From Leptodontidium sp. MPI-SDFR-AT-0119 (lineage: Eukaryota > Ascomycota > Leotiomycetes > Helotiales > Leptodontidiaceae), in assembly GCA_020726505.1 (NCBI GenBank), contig JAHLEZ010000022.1, positions 248,001-312,000 of the forward strand: a stretch of 64,000 nucleotides of DNA. The letters are read 5' to 3'. A program made the position numbers and the translations under genes. The notes below the pieces were generated by a model. It worked only from the letters and a program-made list of their open reading frames with translations, was not told the origin of the DNA and ran no database searches. Positions 53,450 to 64,000 of the stretch are shown one piece after another; positions within the stretch are counted from its first letter, which is position 1; every line of letters begins with the position of its first letter.

Positions 53450-55408
53450 ATGCACTTCCGAGACGCCTCATATACTAGGCCAAAGCGAATCTCCAGATAT
53501 CTGGCAATGCCTTTATACGAGTATCAACCCCTCAGAAGAAATGAGATTCGACTCCTCGAGCTACAATCTTGGGATGCAAATCCGCTGTGGCTCCTTATTC
53601 AGATTCGACACGTATCCCTTTCGGAAGCCAATGATACGTATGAAGCCTTGTCCTATGTCTGGGGAGAGGCCACCGTCATGCGCCGAATATACTGCGGACC
53701 AGCAACCTACCTCATGATGGCACCCAATCTCTGGGCTGCTCTGCATCGTTGTCGTTGGCGTAGCAAATCGCGTTGGCTTTGGGTCGACTCTCTTTGCATC
53801 AACCAAAACGATCTAGCGGAGCGTGGCTCCCAGGTTGCTCTCATGCGACAAATCTACGAATGTGCCAAGAATACCGTGGTACATCTTGGCCTCGAAGCTA
53901 ATAATAGCCCATTGGCCCTTGCTTTCCTCAATGATATTGCAAAACGCTGCAAGGAGAAGATGGAGGCGGAGGATGTAGAACTTCAAGCGAGGCGACCGCA
54001 GATACTCGCAAACCCCATATACGAAGACGATCCTGAGCTGTCTGAGGGGAAAATGAGATTAGAGGAGCAGTTGATGTTTCAACGATGTGCGGAGTCTTTA
54101 GGCTCGTCTTCGGAGGAATTGTTTAGTTCTTTCAACCACGAAGAAACGCAACGGGCACTTGTTGCACTGTTGGCAAGGCCATGGTTCCAACGAGCGTGGG
54201 TTATTCAGGAGTTTGTGGTAGCTAAGGGTGTTATCATGTATTGCGGTAACGACATCTTGCAATGGGATTCAATCCTCATTGCTTTCTGCTACGCATTCCC
54301 GGCCGCAAAAGTGACTTGGGATGCAGTGGCCACAGGAACCCTGAAGATGAACTTCCATTGTGGAGTTGAACAAATGGTGGAGATGCACAGCATGCATTCG
54401 AAATTTAAGGACCTCCAGGAGAGCCCCGGCAGACATATACGGCCGAGACTCTTGATTCTGGCGTCAAATTGTCGAAGGTCGAAAGCTACATTTGGGGTTG
54501 ACAAACTGTACTCGCTTTACGGTCTCTCTTCCGACTTCAGTCGCGTAACACCTGACTACAAGAAGTCGGAGGAAGAAGCTTACATTGAGTATGCGAAGTA
54601 CTTGATCAAGAAGGGTGATGGAAATCAAGCCTTGTACCAGGCTGCGATCGCGGATCAGAGACTACGAGGCCTTCCCTCTTGGATTCCTGATTGGGGGAGT
54701 ATCCCATCACGCATGAACTTCGGGGACCAATGGAGCAAGACGTCCGGATGGCTGTTTAATGCTGGTGGAAAGCAAAGTGCTTCCGGTCCAAAGCCAACAC
54801 TCATCGTCAATGGTCGGACGCTGATCACAAAGGGATATATCATGCAGAAGATTGCTACCGTCGGTAATACGAACATCTCTGAGAGCCAGACACCAAACCT
54901 TGACCATTTTGTCGAGATCTTTAGAGATAGCACGATATTTCAAGGAAGTGGAAAGGCTTACCCAACGGGGGAGAAATGGGCAACTGTAATGGAGGGCATC
55001 TTCGAGTCGGATCAATTTCGGGACAGAACCGATACCTCATCCTGGGAAAATCTTGAGGCCATGGATGCCATGCTGCAGCCAGAGCTTCAAAGCGTTGATC
55101 GAAAAGATGCCGATTTTATCCGTGGTGTTGTAAGGATATTAAAAGAGGAAGATCCTGTGGGTATAAGAAACATGGCCAGGTCTATTCGAGGACGAAGTTT
55201 CGCAGTGACGGATAAAGGGTATGCTGGTTTAGTTCCAACGAAGACGAAAGTTGGGGATACGGTGTGTATTTTGCGGGGTTTGGCTGTTCCATTCATTCTG
55301 CGGGAAGAGAGACCGTATTATACCCTGATTGGTGATTGCTATATCCATGGTATGATGCAAGGAGAAATGCTCGATATCCACCAGGCGACCGCAATTCGAC
55401 TCCAGTAA
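53450..55408 (+). CDS. HET-domain protein, about 633-652 aa
   Basis: Single intact exon. The first ATG (53450) has a weak context; the ATG at 53507 (GCAATGC context) begins MPLYEYQPLRRNEIRLLELQ, the classical start of this HET class, and is the likelier start. The HET domain follows: TYEALSYVWGEA, LWAALHRCRWRSKSRWLWVD, SLCINQNDLAERGSQVALMR, NTVVHLGLE, WFQRAWVIQEFVVAKGVIMY. A typical C-terminal module is also present: GVDKLYSLYGLSSDF, GLPSWIPDWG, GYAGLVPTKTKVGDTVCILR, and YTLIGDCYIHGMMQGEMLDI. No membrane or signal segment. Role: incompatibility-type cell-death trigger, by family. It sits directly right of the LTR remnants but shows no RIP. Confidence 0.9.
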   Translation: MHFRDASYTRPKRISRYLAMPLYEYQPLRRNEIRLLELQSWDANPLWLLIQIRHVSLSEANDTYEALSYVWGEATVMRRIYCGPATYLMMAPNLWAALHRCRWRSKSRWLWVDSLCINQNDLAERGSQVALMRQIYECAKNTVVHLGLEANNSPLALAFLNDIAKRCKEKMEAEDVELQARRPQILANPIYEDDPELSEGKMRLEEQLMFQRCAESLGSSSEELFSSFNHEETQRALVALLARPWFQRAWVIQEFVVAKGVIMYCGNDILQWDSILIAFCYAFPAAKVTWDAVATGTLKMNFHCGVEQMVEMHSMHSKFKDLQESPGRHIRPRLLILASNCRRSKATFGVDKLYSLYGLSSDFSRVTPDYKKSEEEAYIEYAKYLIKKGDGNQALYQAAIADQRLRGLPSWIPDWGSIPSRMNFGDQWSKTSGWLFNAGGKQSASGPKPTLIVNGRTLITKGYIMQKIATVGNTNISESQTPNLDHFVEIFRDSTIFQGSGKAYPTGEKWATVMEGIFESDQFRDRTDTSSWENLEAMDAMLQPELQSVDRKDADFIRGVVRILKEEDPVGIRNMARSIRGRSFAVTDKGYAGLVPTKTKVGDTVCILRGLAVPFILREERPYYTLIGDCYIHGMMQGEMLDIHQATAIRLQ

Positions 55409-57186
55409 GCAAACTCTGCTTGTTCTATCCTAGATCTTCTATCTGGACATGACCGAGGAGACAGTGCTGAGTCCAAATTAAGATATGATGTGATTCGTAG
55501 GGTAAAAACAGCTTGATTTCTAAAGCAGCGCTCGAGAGGTGGTTTTATGTATAAGTAAATAACAAATAAGCTTAACAAGGCCGAATAAAAAGTGCCTTAA
55601 ACTACTAGAAATAAAATTCTCTCTTAGATTAAACTTTACTCCTAAGAACGGTTTTTTTTTTTCCTAAAAGAAATCTCTTATTAATTACTTTAGTAGCAAT
55701 TTAAAGGGTTAATAATTATTGCGAGGTAATTGTAAATTACTTTGATTAAAACAATTATTTGTCAAGAAAGCAATAACGCAAAAGCCCCTAGCTTTGTTTA
55801 AAAAGCTATATAAGCTCTCTCTTTTATTTAAATTTATTTTATTTTTTTTTATTTTTATTTTTTTTTAAAAAAAAAAGAAATTTGTACAGCGAACTTTTTA
55901 CCATCACCTAGTATGTTAGACATAAAGACTACGAATAAAGTTAATACGAATATAAATAAGAAGATAGTAATTAAATATTTAAATAAGAAATAAGAAGCGA
56001 AAGGTAATCTATCAAAATTACCTGAACGCCTAAGGATTACTTGACCCAATACTATCGTGGAGAGCTATTAAATGCATTAGACCGCTTGGTCAGGTCGACT
56101 CAGAGGAGAAGTGGGTGATGAACAGGGGCGTACGGAAGAAACCAAGACAGCTCTTGCCACTTGTTAACCTCACCAATAAAAACTTGTCGTATAGAACCTG
56201 GCCTGGCAGGGAGCTGCCTTGGGAAGCTCCCCTAGGTGCCTGGCGCACGTGTTCTTCCTTGCAAACTACCCCTTTAGTGGGTACGTCAATGTGTATATAA
56301 TCAGCTGCTCCCTACGAGCTTCCCTCGACAGACGAATGCAAACCCTCTCCTGGAGCCTCCATTTTCGTACGGCAAAACTTTTTATACTTTTCCATGTAGC
56401 TTGGCTGGTTGACTCGCTATGTTTCAGCTCTGCTCAATTTCGCTCTGGAAAGTTCCGGGGTGGAGAAAAGCCTCATGCCGCGTGACAAGAGCCTCGTCTT
56501 CAGATTCTCTGAAATCATGCGATTATAAATCGGCGGAGGAATGAGGAAATCTAACCAATCGTCTCGTTTAGACTCTTGACTTTGAGCGTCAGCAGATTTT
56601 GGCAGCGCCAAAGGCTCCACTAAAGTATGTAAGTAACTCAACTCAGTGTTATTATAAAAGCCTAATTTGCCAATCTTACTCGAATATGTTAGGGTGAGAA
56701 ACCAATTGCGATCTAGAGTCTCCTGTGCTTGACGGACCTGCTTGAAAGGGTGACTGCACTAAACCGCAGATGAAAGAGGTGGCGCGTTTCTCCGCTCACA
56801 TGGCGAGGAAGCTGAACAAGTTTACTCGTGAACTCACGATGGTGAAACTGAAAAGAGGAGTCTTAGACTCAAGCCGCAGCCCAGAATTGTAGAAGATGGA
56901 AAGCTAAGGATCCACAACAGTCATATCACAATTTATGTACAAACAGCTTCAACTTTGTTTTGACCCGTCTAAGGCTGATAAGCTCACGGCGCATCTTGTT
57001 TCGCTTGACTGCAGAGGCTACTGCAGAGCATGCTGGTTGGCGCAACAGGGCTGAATTGACAACCCTGCCAGCATGTCACTGTTGGTCGCTCTGCATGCTG
57101 CAATCGGTGTCGAAGGGCTGAAATACGACCTACGAGGCTTTGGCTTTCTGTCAGTTTCTCAACTTTTTCAATCAACCTCTTTCACG
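55409..57186. other. Intergenic with AT-rich stretch and a copia-type solo LTR
   Basis: 55560-56060 is AT-rich with long T and A runs. The solo LTR lies at 56185-56374. 56500-57180 has no convincing gene. Confidence 0.45.
56185..56374 (+). mobile_element. Solo LTR related to the copia-like family
   Basis: 190 bp, TGTCGTATAGAACC to GTACGGCA, with AAACT duplications at 56180-56184 and 56375-56379. Shared internal block: GTGTATATAATCAGCTGCTC followed by CCTACGAGCTTCC, versus GTGTATATAGTCAGTTACTC and CCTACGAGCCTCC in the young element. Confidence 0.8.
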
Positions 57187-59126
57187 ATGCGACTCCATAA
57201 TATTAGTTTCTTCTGCGTTTGCCTTTCGTCTCTCGCACGCACTACTAACGCTGCAGCTGTTACCCCCAGTCAGGTGTCTACATCTACTAGACCCTCTGTA
57301 GGGATCAGAGCGGACACAAACCTGACCTCCCTCACCAACGCCACCCTTCTCGTTCAAGAACTGGACTACACTGGCAACTGCTCTGTGGCCATTTCGTGGT
57401 ACAAAAACCTCCCAATCGGCGGAGCTGGCTTTGGGAATGACACCCTCAACGTGATATTTCTCCGCACTACCCTTCCACCGCAATATGAAAGCGCGACCGA
57501 TGACCAGGTCGCTGGGTTTTACGACGAGTTGTCATTTGGATCTCTCTCCGACAGTGGCTGGATTGGTACTGCCAAGGATGACATCGAAACAGGATGTATC
57601 GCTCCGCAATTCGAAAGGCAAATATCACTTGCCAACCTGAATGCGACTCAGAATTGCACTGCGACTGCAATTTTCTTGAGCAGTCTCGGTTGGCTCACTG
57701 GACCTCAAATCTACAGCACGAGTAGCTACAATGACAGCTCTTGGCTGGAGTTCCTTCACGCCGCACTTCCAGCAAGATATCAAGCCAATATCACAGAGCT
57801 CGAATTGTTTGTCTATCGCAACTTTTTCCTTGCCTCTGAGAGAGCTGACGACATCACCAACCTCCTGAATCGAGGTTACATTTCATGCAAAAATGATATC
57901 TGCGAGATTCAAGGCTACACTGGAAATCCAGACATTGGTGGCATCGGTGTGAGTTTTCTTTCTAATATTCCAAGAGTGTTGGAGGCTGATAGAGCATTGG
58001 CAGGTCATGTGTTCATACTCAGTTGAAGCAGCACTTGTCACATTATATTTCGCTGCCATCAATTTGCAAATCTGGATGAAAGGCGCAGATTTAAGTAGCG
58101 AAAACCCGTCCAAGATCCAGAGAGCCCTCGAGAAAGCATCTGAAGGCCTCCTGGATGGCGCTCTATTCTTCTCTCTATCCATCAGCTCGGCTGGCTGGGT
58201 TTCCTTTCACTCTGGACAATCCTACTACGAGAAATTAGTCTTCACATCCGCCAATGTCCTCGCACTCAGCGCACTCTTTGCCTTCCTCGGCATTTTCACC
58301 AAAGAGGGACGGAAGAAGCGAGGGGAGTGGATTCTGGGAGCCATGCTGATTGGAATCCTGACCGAAAGTGCCATCCAATACATTGTCTACTTAGGGGAGC
58401 CGAACCAGAGATATGACGACTATGCTTGTCTCCACGCTCAGTTCCTCGATCAAGGCTACCACCCCACAGTCTTCGAAGCCCTGTTCTTCGTCCTACTTGG
58501 ACTTTCCGTTCTCGCAGGCATTGTGGCATTGTTCTGGTTACTCACCTACAAGTGGAACGCTTTCCGGACCCGGACTGAGAAAGGAGTTCCTGTGACCCAA
58601 AATTCCGACGGAGAGTCGACCCAGAAACGATATAAAACAGTCGATCTCTGGGTCACCGTCACACGCCTATTTATCCAGATAGTTGCTCTTGTAGTGATGT
58701 GGGTCGAGCTGGTATACCTCTGGAAGATCCGAAGCATGATGTCGAAAATCGCAGGAGATACCTGGTCCGAAGGCTCCTGGGGTTTCGGTCAGATTCTCGC
58801 ACTGTTTATCTGGCTCCCTCCGGTGATAGATATTATCGGGTGGTTAGGTGAGTAACAGGATAACCTTCATAACCAAAGCAGAGCTTGCTAACCCTTTCAA
58901 GTTCTACCAAGACGAATGCTAGGAGATGACGAGGAAGATAAATGCAAATGCAAGCTTGCAGGAGGTGAATTCCCTAGTTTCCTGCTTTATTTGTATGATC
59001 ACTAACAATAATTTAGCTTCCCACTGCCCATGCTCAACGACGCCAGGTGCGGTCATTGAAGGGGATCAAAAGGCTACCGCACAAGAGAATTCCCACCCGG
59101 TAGGCGAGAAGGCCGGAACGATTTGA
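57187..59126 (+). CDS. Secreted-ectodomain protein with seven predicted transmembrane helices
   Basis: Start chosen at 57187 (MRLHNISFFCVCLSSLARTT, a signal peptide); an in-frame ATG at 57073 would only add a poor leader. A roughly 270-residue ectodomain with many N-x-S/T sites and paired Cys follows (TGNCSVAISWYKNLPIGGAG; CKNDICEIQGYTGNPDIGGI). Then seven hydrophobic helices: ALVTLYFAAINLQIW; LLDGALFFSLSISSAGW; ANVLALSALFAFLGIF; ILGAMLIGILTESAIQYIVY; ALFFVLLGLSVLAGIVALFW; TRLFIQIVALVVMWVELVYL; FGQILALFIWLPPVIDIIGW. Three introns fit: 57949-58003, 58848-58901 (GCTAAC branch) and 58965-59016 (CACTAAC branch). The product ends in a short Cys-rich cytosolic tail (DKCKCKLAGASHCPCSTT) and stops at 59126. 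No family named; the layout resembles a GPCR-like receptor, but no GPCR signature was recognised. Confidence 0.75.
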
Positions 59127-59558
59127 TATATTTGGTGCTTTTGGAAAAATTTTGTCCCACACCACGTGGCGATACCGTGGATTTTGCACATGGAGTTTGG
59201 CATTCAGCAAGTCCAGTCAGAAAACTAAGTTGAATGGTTGTTCTTCGACCTTTGGAATAGCAAGTACTTTCAAGAATTGAGAATTTAATTGAACTACGTC
59301 GGCGTATCACCAACCTAAGTATCTAAATTCCACTATAATAATTACCAAATTCAACCCACGGCCAAGACCACAGAGATGCCAGCCTCAAATTAATTGCATA
59401 TGGAGACATTGAAGACAGAGAATGAGACATATATGACTGAAGAGCTCATAAACGCCACAGCATGCATTGCAAATTCCCAACTATGATTCATCCTTTGGGT
59501 ATCTTCAACTTCTTGAACATGCTGCTGACCTTTACAAAACTTAAATCGAATTGCACAG
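59127..59558. other. Intergenic between two convergent genes
   Basis: The 3' ends of the two membrane-protein genes face each other. No repeat or frame of note. Confidence 0.45.
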
Positions 59559-61457
59559 CTACTCTGTGTCCCCTTTCGGTATCTCAGCTACAGGGGCAGT
59601 CGTTTCTGTCGCAGTAAGTTTATCATCCATAGGAATCGCTCTGTCAAAACACAATCCTGTTAGCCTCAAGACCATTTAATGCGGAAACCCTCAGCGAATA
59701 ACTCACCCATCGCCCCCAGCCGTCGGCTTATGCCAACTCAGAGTCCTCTTCGCTCTATCATAGATAGGCCGAACATGAGCCTCGTGCCTCTTCCCCCCCT
59801 CTCCTTTCTCCCCCTTGTAGAATGGAGTCGGCGTGCTCCGATCCCAATTATCCGTCGTCCCATCCTCAAGATCCAGCGCGCTATACAACACGGCCGCCCT
59901 CAATGCATCAACATATCCCCACGGCAGAGCATAACAAGGTAAACTCGTTGTAAGCAAAAACACGAGACCAAGGAGCAAGAAGGCAACAATGGGGACGGAG
60001 ATGAGCATGGCAATGGACAGCGCAGAGGCATCGCTGGTGTGGATGACGAAGCTTTCTGTTCCTGGGAGTGGGTTCCCGTCTGTGCCTAGGATGAGGTTCG
60101 TGATGTCTGGATATTGCCTACTGAATTTCGTCGTTTCCTGCAATGTATTCTTCGTCGCAGAATATGCACCGAGAATGAGTCGTTGAAGATCATCATGCAA
60201 ATTCGAAGTCTGCGCGTCGAAATAAAAGCCCTGGGAACCGGTTGCGGATTTCAGTGCCGTTGTCCCAAGTGCTTGCGTCAAGCCCACGATTCGTGGTACG
60301 CCCAAGAAGCGCTGGAAGACTGCAACGAGGGAAGATGGTAGCGCTCCTAGTTGGGCAAGATCGTTGATTGAGCGGCTTTGCCCGCCGTAGGACCAGATGT
60401 CTGTCTGCCAGCATGAGAGGACAGGTCGTGCGCGTTGGACTGCGTAGCCGGCGCCGTGGGGATCAAGTTCTGGGAGGACCGATGTTAGGTACCAAGGATC
60501 TGTTCCTTCTGTGTAGCTCTTTCGTTGCATTGTTGAGGGGACAATGGCGTAGCTGATGTTACTCCCGATGGGAGAGGTTGGAAGACCTGGATGTAGGTAG
60601 ACGGTGCAAAGGGGCGGACCTCCATCTGCTGTGGAAACGTTGACGAAGGGGCCGGTTCCGAATTTGAGATAGACGTCTTGGAGGATATCGGTGGAATCGT
60701 CGTCCCCATAGTACCAGCTGTAATCCGTAAAACAAGAACCACTGACATTGAGATAAAGTCCTGATGCGTTTTGCAGGCCGAAATCCACGTCTGTGAGGCC
60801 GTATGCATAATCAATTTTGTAAACTTGAGCTCCTGAGGAAGGATCTGTTGATACAATGGGCTTGCCAACCTCAACGTTTGCGTTTGAGGTCAAGTTGTCA
60901 GCAAGGCCGATCGCACGGAGGTTCGAAGGCGTAGAGAGCTGATTTACTCTCAGAGAGTAGGAGCTGGTGGTACTGATCGTAGAGAGTTCCGGTACATAGA
61001 TCGCATTGATGGATACTGGTGCAGCTTGTCCGATAATCAAGTCTGGAGAGACGAGGAGGGATAAAACGATGGACGCGGCCCACGCAAGAGCCGCGAGAAA
61101 AGCCCATAAGATCGCGTATAGAGAAATATGTGCGATGTATCCAAACATCAGTTTGATGATGTCAAGCGGTGATGCTTGCGCATTCCATATAATAACATTT
61201 GCAATGCTGATGTTGTGAGAGCGCTTCTTCTTCGGACTTGCTGACAGTGCCATCCCAACGAGGACAACCAGATACCAGATTTGGGTGACGATCATCTGCA
61301 ACATCAAGGTATATAGCGATTGAAGGACCTTGCTGGTCTCGGAGGTAACGGCAATGGCAGCTTTGGGTCCCTCCAGGGTCGGCATTGTGAATCGCTTCAG
61401 CAAATCGTAATCCGCTGATGGAGCCACGAGGGCTAGGAGATCGGGTATTACAGCCAT
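59559..61457 (-). CDS. Multi-pass membrane glycoprotein of unknown function
   Basis: The minus frame is open from 61541, but a strong acceptor (CTTTCCTTACAG, at about 61492) lies inside it. The region before DLNSRPRVALVMAVIP is therefore probably intron and a 5' exon may be missing. The first internal Met is at 61457 (MAVIPDLLALVAPSADYDLL). Membrane segments: LMLQMIVTQIWYLVVLVGMA, IAHISLYAILWAFLAALAWA to LSLLVSP, and, after a roughly 330-residue N-glycosylated lumenal/extracellular part (NLTSNAN, QNASGLYLNVSG, NVSTADG, SNISY), IAMLISVPIVAFLLLGLVFL. The cytosolic tail is cut by a 66-bp intron (59641-59706), giving GGDGAIPMDDKLTATETTAP to TAG at 59559-59561. Fungal genomes hold many such orphan families; no function assigned. 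It converges on the 7TM gene. Confidence 0.7.
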
Positions 61458-63454
61458 GACCAGAGCGACTCGAGGGCGAGAGTTCAAATCCTGTAAGGAA
61501 AGAACAAGTGTATGGGTGAATCTTTCGACGGAAATCAACAAATATCAGATTTTACAGTGGGAGCTTGTAGCCATGCAACAACGACGAGCACTTTGTTTGC
61601 AAACAATGCCAGGGAGGTTTGAGGCTGCGAGAAAGCCAGAATCATTTCGCCTGCTTACTGGATCACGGATCACTCATCGAATCGTTGCCAATGGATCAGG
61701 CCCATGGGCGGCGGACTGCGGTTGGCATCTCGTGTGACCACATTATCACCTTCCAGCGCAGGTGGGTGGGGGAGCTGGCGGCTCTCATCATTCAGCTCGA
61801 CGCCCATTTTCAACGCAACAGTTCTGCGTATGAAATGCACTCACGCCACGGCTCAATGGGGAACGGCGCAAAGCGCTGCACCCACCGAATGCCGAGCCGT
61901 AGAAGCGTGTGCATGAAATTCTGGGGGGGCGGGAGCTCCAGCTCCAGCTGCAAGGCGACTGAACAGTGCGACCATGCAGCAGCCTCATCATTCATTCATT
62001 TGTGTTGATGAGGGAAAAGCATGTCAGCATGTCATCGCGTTGTCCGAGCGTGAAACATATGCCACGGATGGCCGACACGTACCATAGGGCTGGTCGCTTG
62101 CTGCGCATGCGATTGGCCAGCCAGACCTCACCGATAGTCGCCCAGCGCCACGACATGCGCGACAGGTCCCAGGTGGGAACAGAACGCCAATCACGGGAGC
62201 GCTAGGTGCGGGAGCTACAGCAATGTGCTTAACTAGCTTCAATAATTTTTCGGCTTTTTCCTAGCGAGCCTCATCGAAAGTTCAAAAGCTCAAATTCACG
62301 ACCCTCCGCCTACACTCTCTACGTAATATATTAATAAATAAAAAGTTGATATTCGTGTAGTTTAACACTTTTTTATAAATGCATCTACTTTTTAATATAT
62401 GCGACGCGTTAGTTAATAAGTAATATTTAATTTCCTAGAACTCGCGGTTTTTGCTAAGGATTCTTGCTTTGCCCTCACTCGTAAGAGCCGCAAAGTCGTC
62501 TTTTTACCCCCCTCTTATAACTTTAGACTTAAAGCGATGCATAACAAGTCCTTTTTTTTATAAAGATATTTAAACATACAAAGATTAATTTAATGTTTAC
62601 AGCTTTTAATTTAAAGACGTTGTTGAGATGTGGTATTTCGGGGCGTTTTCGTCGATTTGGTGAGGGCTCGAAAAATCGCGAGGCTGGGCCCCGCACAATT
62701 GAAGCTAATTGTGGGATCATAACCACCACCTTCTGGCAAAGCTGGAGGCGCAGCTTTGCCGGAAGGTGAGGTCCTGATCTCACAATTAGTTAAGCACATT
62801 GCTGTAAACCAGGACTTCCAAATGGTCGGCAGCCGCACGGCGGGCGGCTCACCTGAAAACACCAGACGGCACGGCCAACCGTGCTGCCACAAGCACAACG
62901 TGGCTGCTGGGGCTGAACAATGAACATGGCGGTCGAACAATGTCTCTGCTTCGGGGCTTTTTATGCTTTCCCCCTACTTTTATTGGGAGCCACCGGTGCG
63001 CCACGGCCGCAATGTCTCGCCTGCAGTTGGTGAGTTCGTCCTCGTCCCAGCAGCTGCGTCTGCAAGCTGGCCGGATTCATATCAATAGAAAAACGCATTT
63101 CCAACGCAGCCTATGTGCGTGCATGCGTACGGCTTGCTGTCAGGTCCTCGCTGGGTTCGCATTTCCGCGGACAGCGTCTCCACCTCTCGTTCGAGTGAAC
63201 AGAAGATGCAGGGCGCTTTAATCTCCCGCTCGAGGCTCATCAGGACCGAAGCTGGCCAAGCTCGTCGGAGTCCAAGCATCAACCCACAACATACATGAGA
63301 GCCGTGAATCTCCATCTCCCTCTCCCTCTCCCTCTTCGTGTCTCGCTCTGTTCCACTATCTCTGCCCTGCCCTCTGCCCTCCTGCCTGCCCTCATAACGT
63401 TTTCCAAAACACTCGCTTGGTTCAAAGACCTATCTGCAAGACAACTATTCCACC
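61458..63454. other. Intergenic; possible 5' exon of the membrane gene, AT-rich patch and foldback
   Basis: A 5' exon for the minus-strand gene could lie in about 61550-62240, but I could not fix it. 62290-62620 is AT-rich. A foldback lies at 62705-62789. 63305-63335 is a CTCCCT-type pyrimidine run, typical of a fungal promoter/5' UTR for the FAS1 gene. Confidence 0.4.
62705..62789. repeat. 85-bp foldback hairpin
   Basis: CTAATTGTGGGATCA (62705) pairs with TGATCTCACAATTAG (ends 62789), and CCTTCTGGCAAAGCTG with CAGCTTTGCCGGAAGG. The whole segment is an imperfect inverted repeat with a 4-6 nt loop and one indel. Confidence 0.85.
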
Positions 63455-64000
63455 ATGCAACTCTCAACTATCCTGACCTTCGCTCTCGTCACCGTCACAC
63501 AAGCTGACAGTAGCCTATCGCTCCTCGATGCTCTGAAGACAAAAGCAAACGCGACCTTGTTCGCCCAGTTCCTAGAAGCAAATCCCAGCATCCTCGCAAT
63601 TTACAACTCTTCAGCTGTCCGAACTGTCTTCGTTCCGTCCGATGCATATTTTATATCCCCAAACACTGCACTCAGACGTCGGCAAGGCTCCTCCCAGCAG
63701 CAGCAGTTGCTGTATCAATACACCGATCAATTGACTGATCTGGAGAACCTCACTCCTCCTGCCGCACCGGGAAAAGTCGTCCATATGGGACTCACTTCTC
63801 CCAAGGTGACTGGAGGCTCCCAAGCTATCGTCTCCAACAAAGTGGCCAAGAACAGCACAACCAAGCGACGCCGGGACACTGGTACAGTTCCATCAAGTGG
63901 TGTTCAGCTTCTGTCTGGGTTGGGCAACAAAGTCAATATCCTTGGGGGGGACATCCCATACAGCAATGGATTGATTCATTCTACAGATGGGCAAGTTATC
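63455..64000 (+). CDS. Secreted fasciclin (FAS1)-domain protein, 3' end outside window
   Basis: CACCATGC context ATG at 63455. MQLSTILTFALVTVTQA is a signal peptide, followed by SSLSLLDALKTKANATLFAQ and FLEANPSILAIYNSSAVRTV then FVPSDAYF, the FAS1 H1 box. QQQQLLYQYTDQLTDLENL precedes a Pro/Gly linker, and VNILGGDIPYSNGLIHSTDG with QVI is the FAS1 H2 region (..NGxIHxID..). FAS1 proteins are cell-surface adhesion molecules, often GPI-anchored. Two N-glycosylation sites and a dibasic stretch (TKRRRD) are present. The frame is open to the window edge (182 codons seen). Confidence 0.85.
   Translation, partial: MQLSTILTFALVTVTQADSSLSLLDALKTKANATLFAQFLEANPSILAIYNSSAVRTVFVPSDAYFISPNTALRRRQGSSQQQQLLYQYTDQLTDLENLTPPAAPGKVVHMGLTSPKVTGGSQAIVSNKVAKNSTTKRRRDTGTVPSSGVQLLSGLGNKVNILGGDIPYSNGLIHSTDGQVI

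Noticed and set aside
57073..57186. Alternative upstream ATG for the 7TM gene
   Set aside because: The ATG at 57187 starts a proper signal peptide; the upstream extension would bury it.
61619..62008. 129-codon plus-strand frame with Ser-rich end
   Set aside because: Several overlapping open frames on both strands in GC-rich intergenic DNA; no protein features.

Overview
The window looks like an accessory, repeat-rich region of a filamentous ascomycete (Pezizomycotina) chromosome. Evidence: short introns (48-66 bp) with GTAAGT/GTGAGT donors and CTAAC/CTGAC-like branch sites; four HET-domain (heterokaryon-incompatibility) genes; a fungal TAF9 relic; a FAS1 protein; and AT-rich blocks in which transposon frames are destroyed by C:G to T:A transitions, the signature of repeat-induced point mutation (RIP). 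Class-level placement (Leotiomycetes-like) is only a guess.

Layout. 1-2.4 kb: 3' part of an intact LINE-type retrotransposon. 2.5-4.3 kb: two small unknown genes. 5.1-8.9 kb: a long decayed frame fusing an OrsD-type zinc-finger region, a tyrosine-recombinase-like catalytic region and a RecQ-like helicase; it ends abruptly at helicase motif VI beside a palindromic minisatellite. 9.9-11.9 kb: first HET gene. 13.1-32.4 kb: a nest of mobile elements. A second, AT-rich, minus-strand copy of the OrsD-type gene is split by a 6.58-kb Ty3/gypsy element (13682-20261) and a 10.5-kb Ty3/gypsy element (21667-32170). The latter is itself split by a young 2.17-kb gag-only copia-like element, a related solo LTR, and a solo LTR of a third family. 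32.5-35.4 kb: AT-rich sequence without genes, holding tRNA-like sequences. 35.5-40.4 kb: F-box-like protein, small secreted protein, broken STAND-type NTPase. 41.1-48.3 kb: two membrane-tethered HET proteins, one with a secreted Cys-rich ectodomain, separated by a hAT-like MITE. 49.8-50.6 kb: broken TAF9. 51.7-52.7 kb: two gypsy LTR remnants. 53.4-55.4 kb: fourth HET gene. 56.2 kb: copia-type solo LTR. 57.2-61.5 kb: two convergent multi-pass membrane glycoprotein genes. 62.7 kb: foldback hairpin. 63.5 kb to the end: start of a FAS1 protein.

How it fits together. The genic part is enriched in allorecognition-type proteins (four HET genes plus a STAND relic), two of which appear to be membrane proteins. 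The repeat part records successive insertions, each dated relative to the others by target-site duplications. The item most likely to be under-described is the OrsD / tyrosine-recombinase-like / RecQ fusion, present twice and apparently mobile or formerly mobile.
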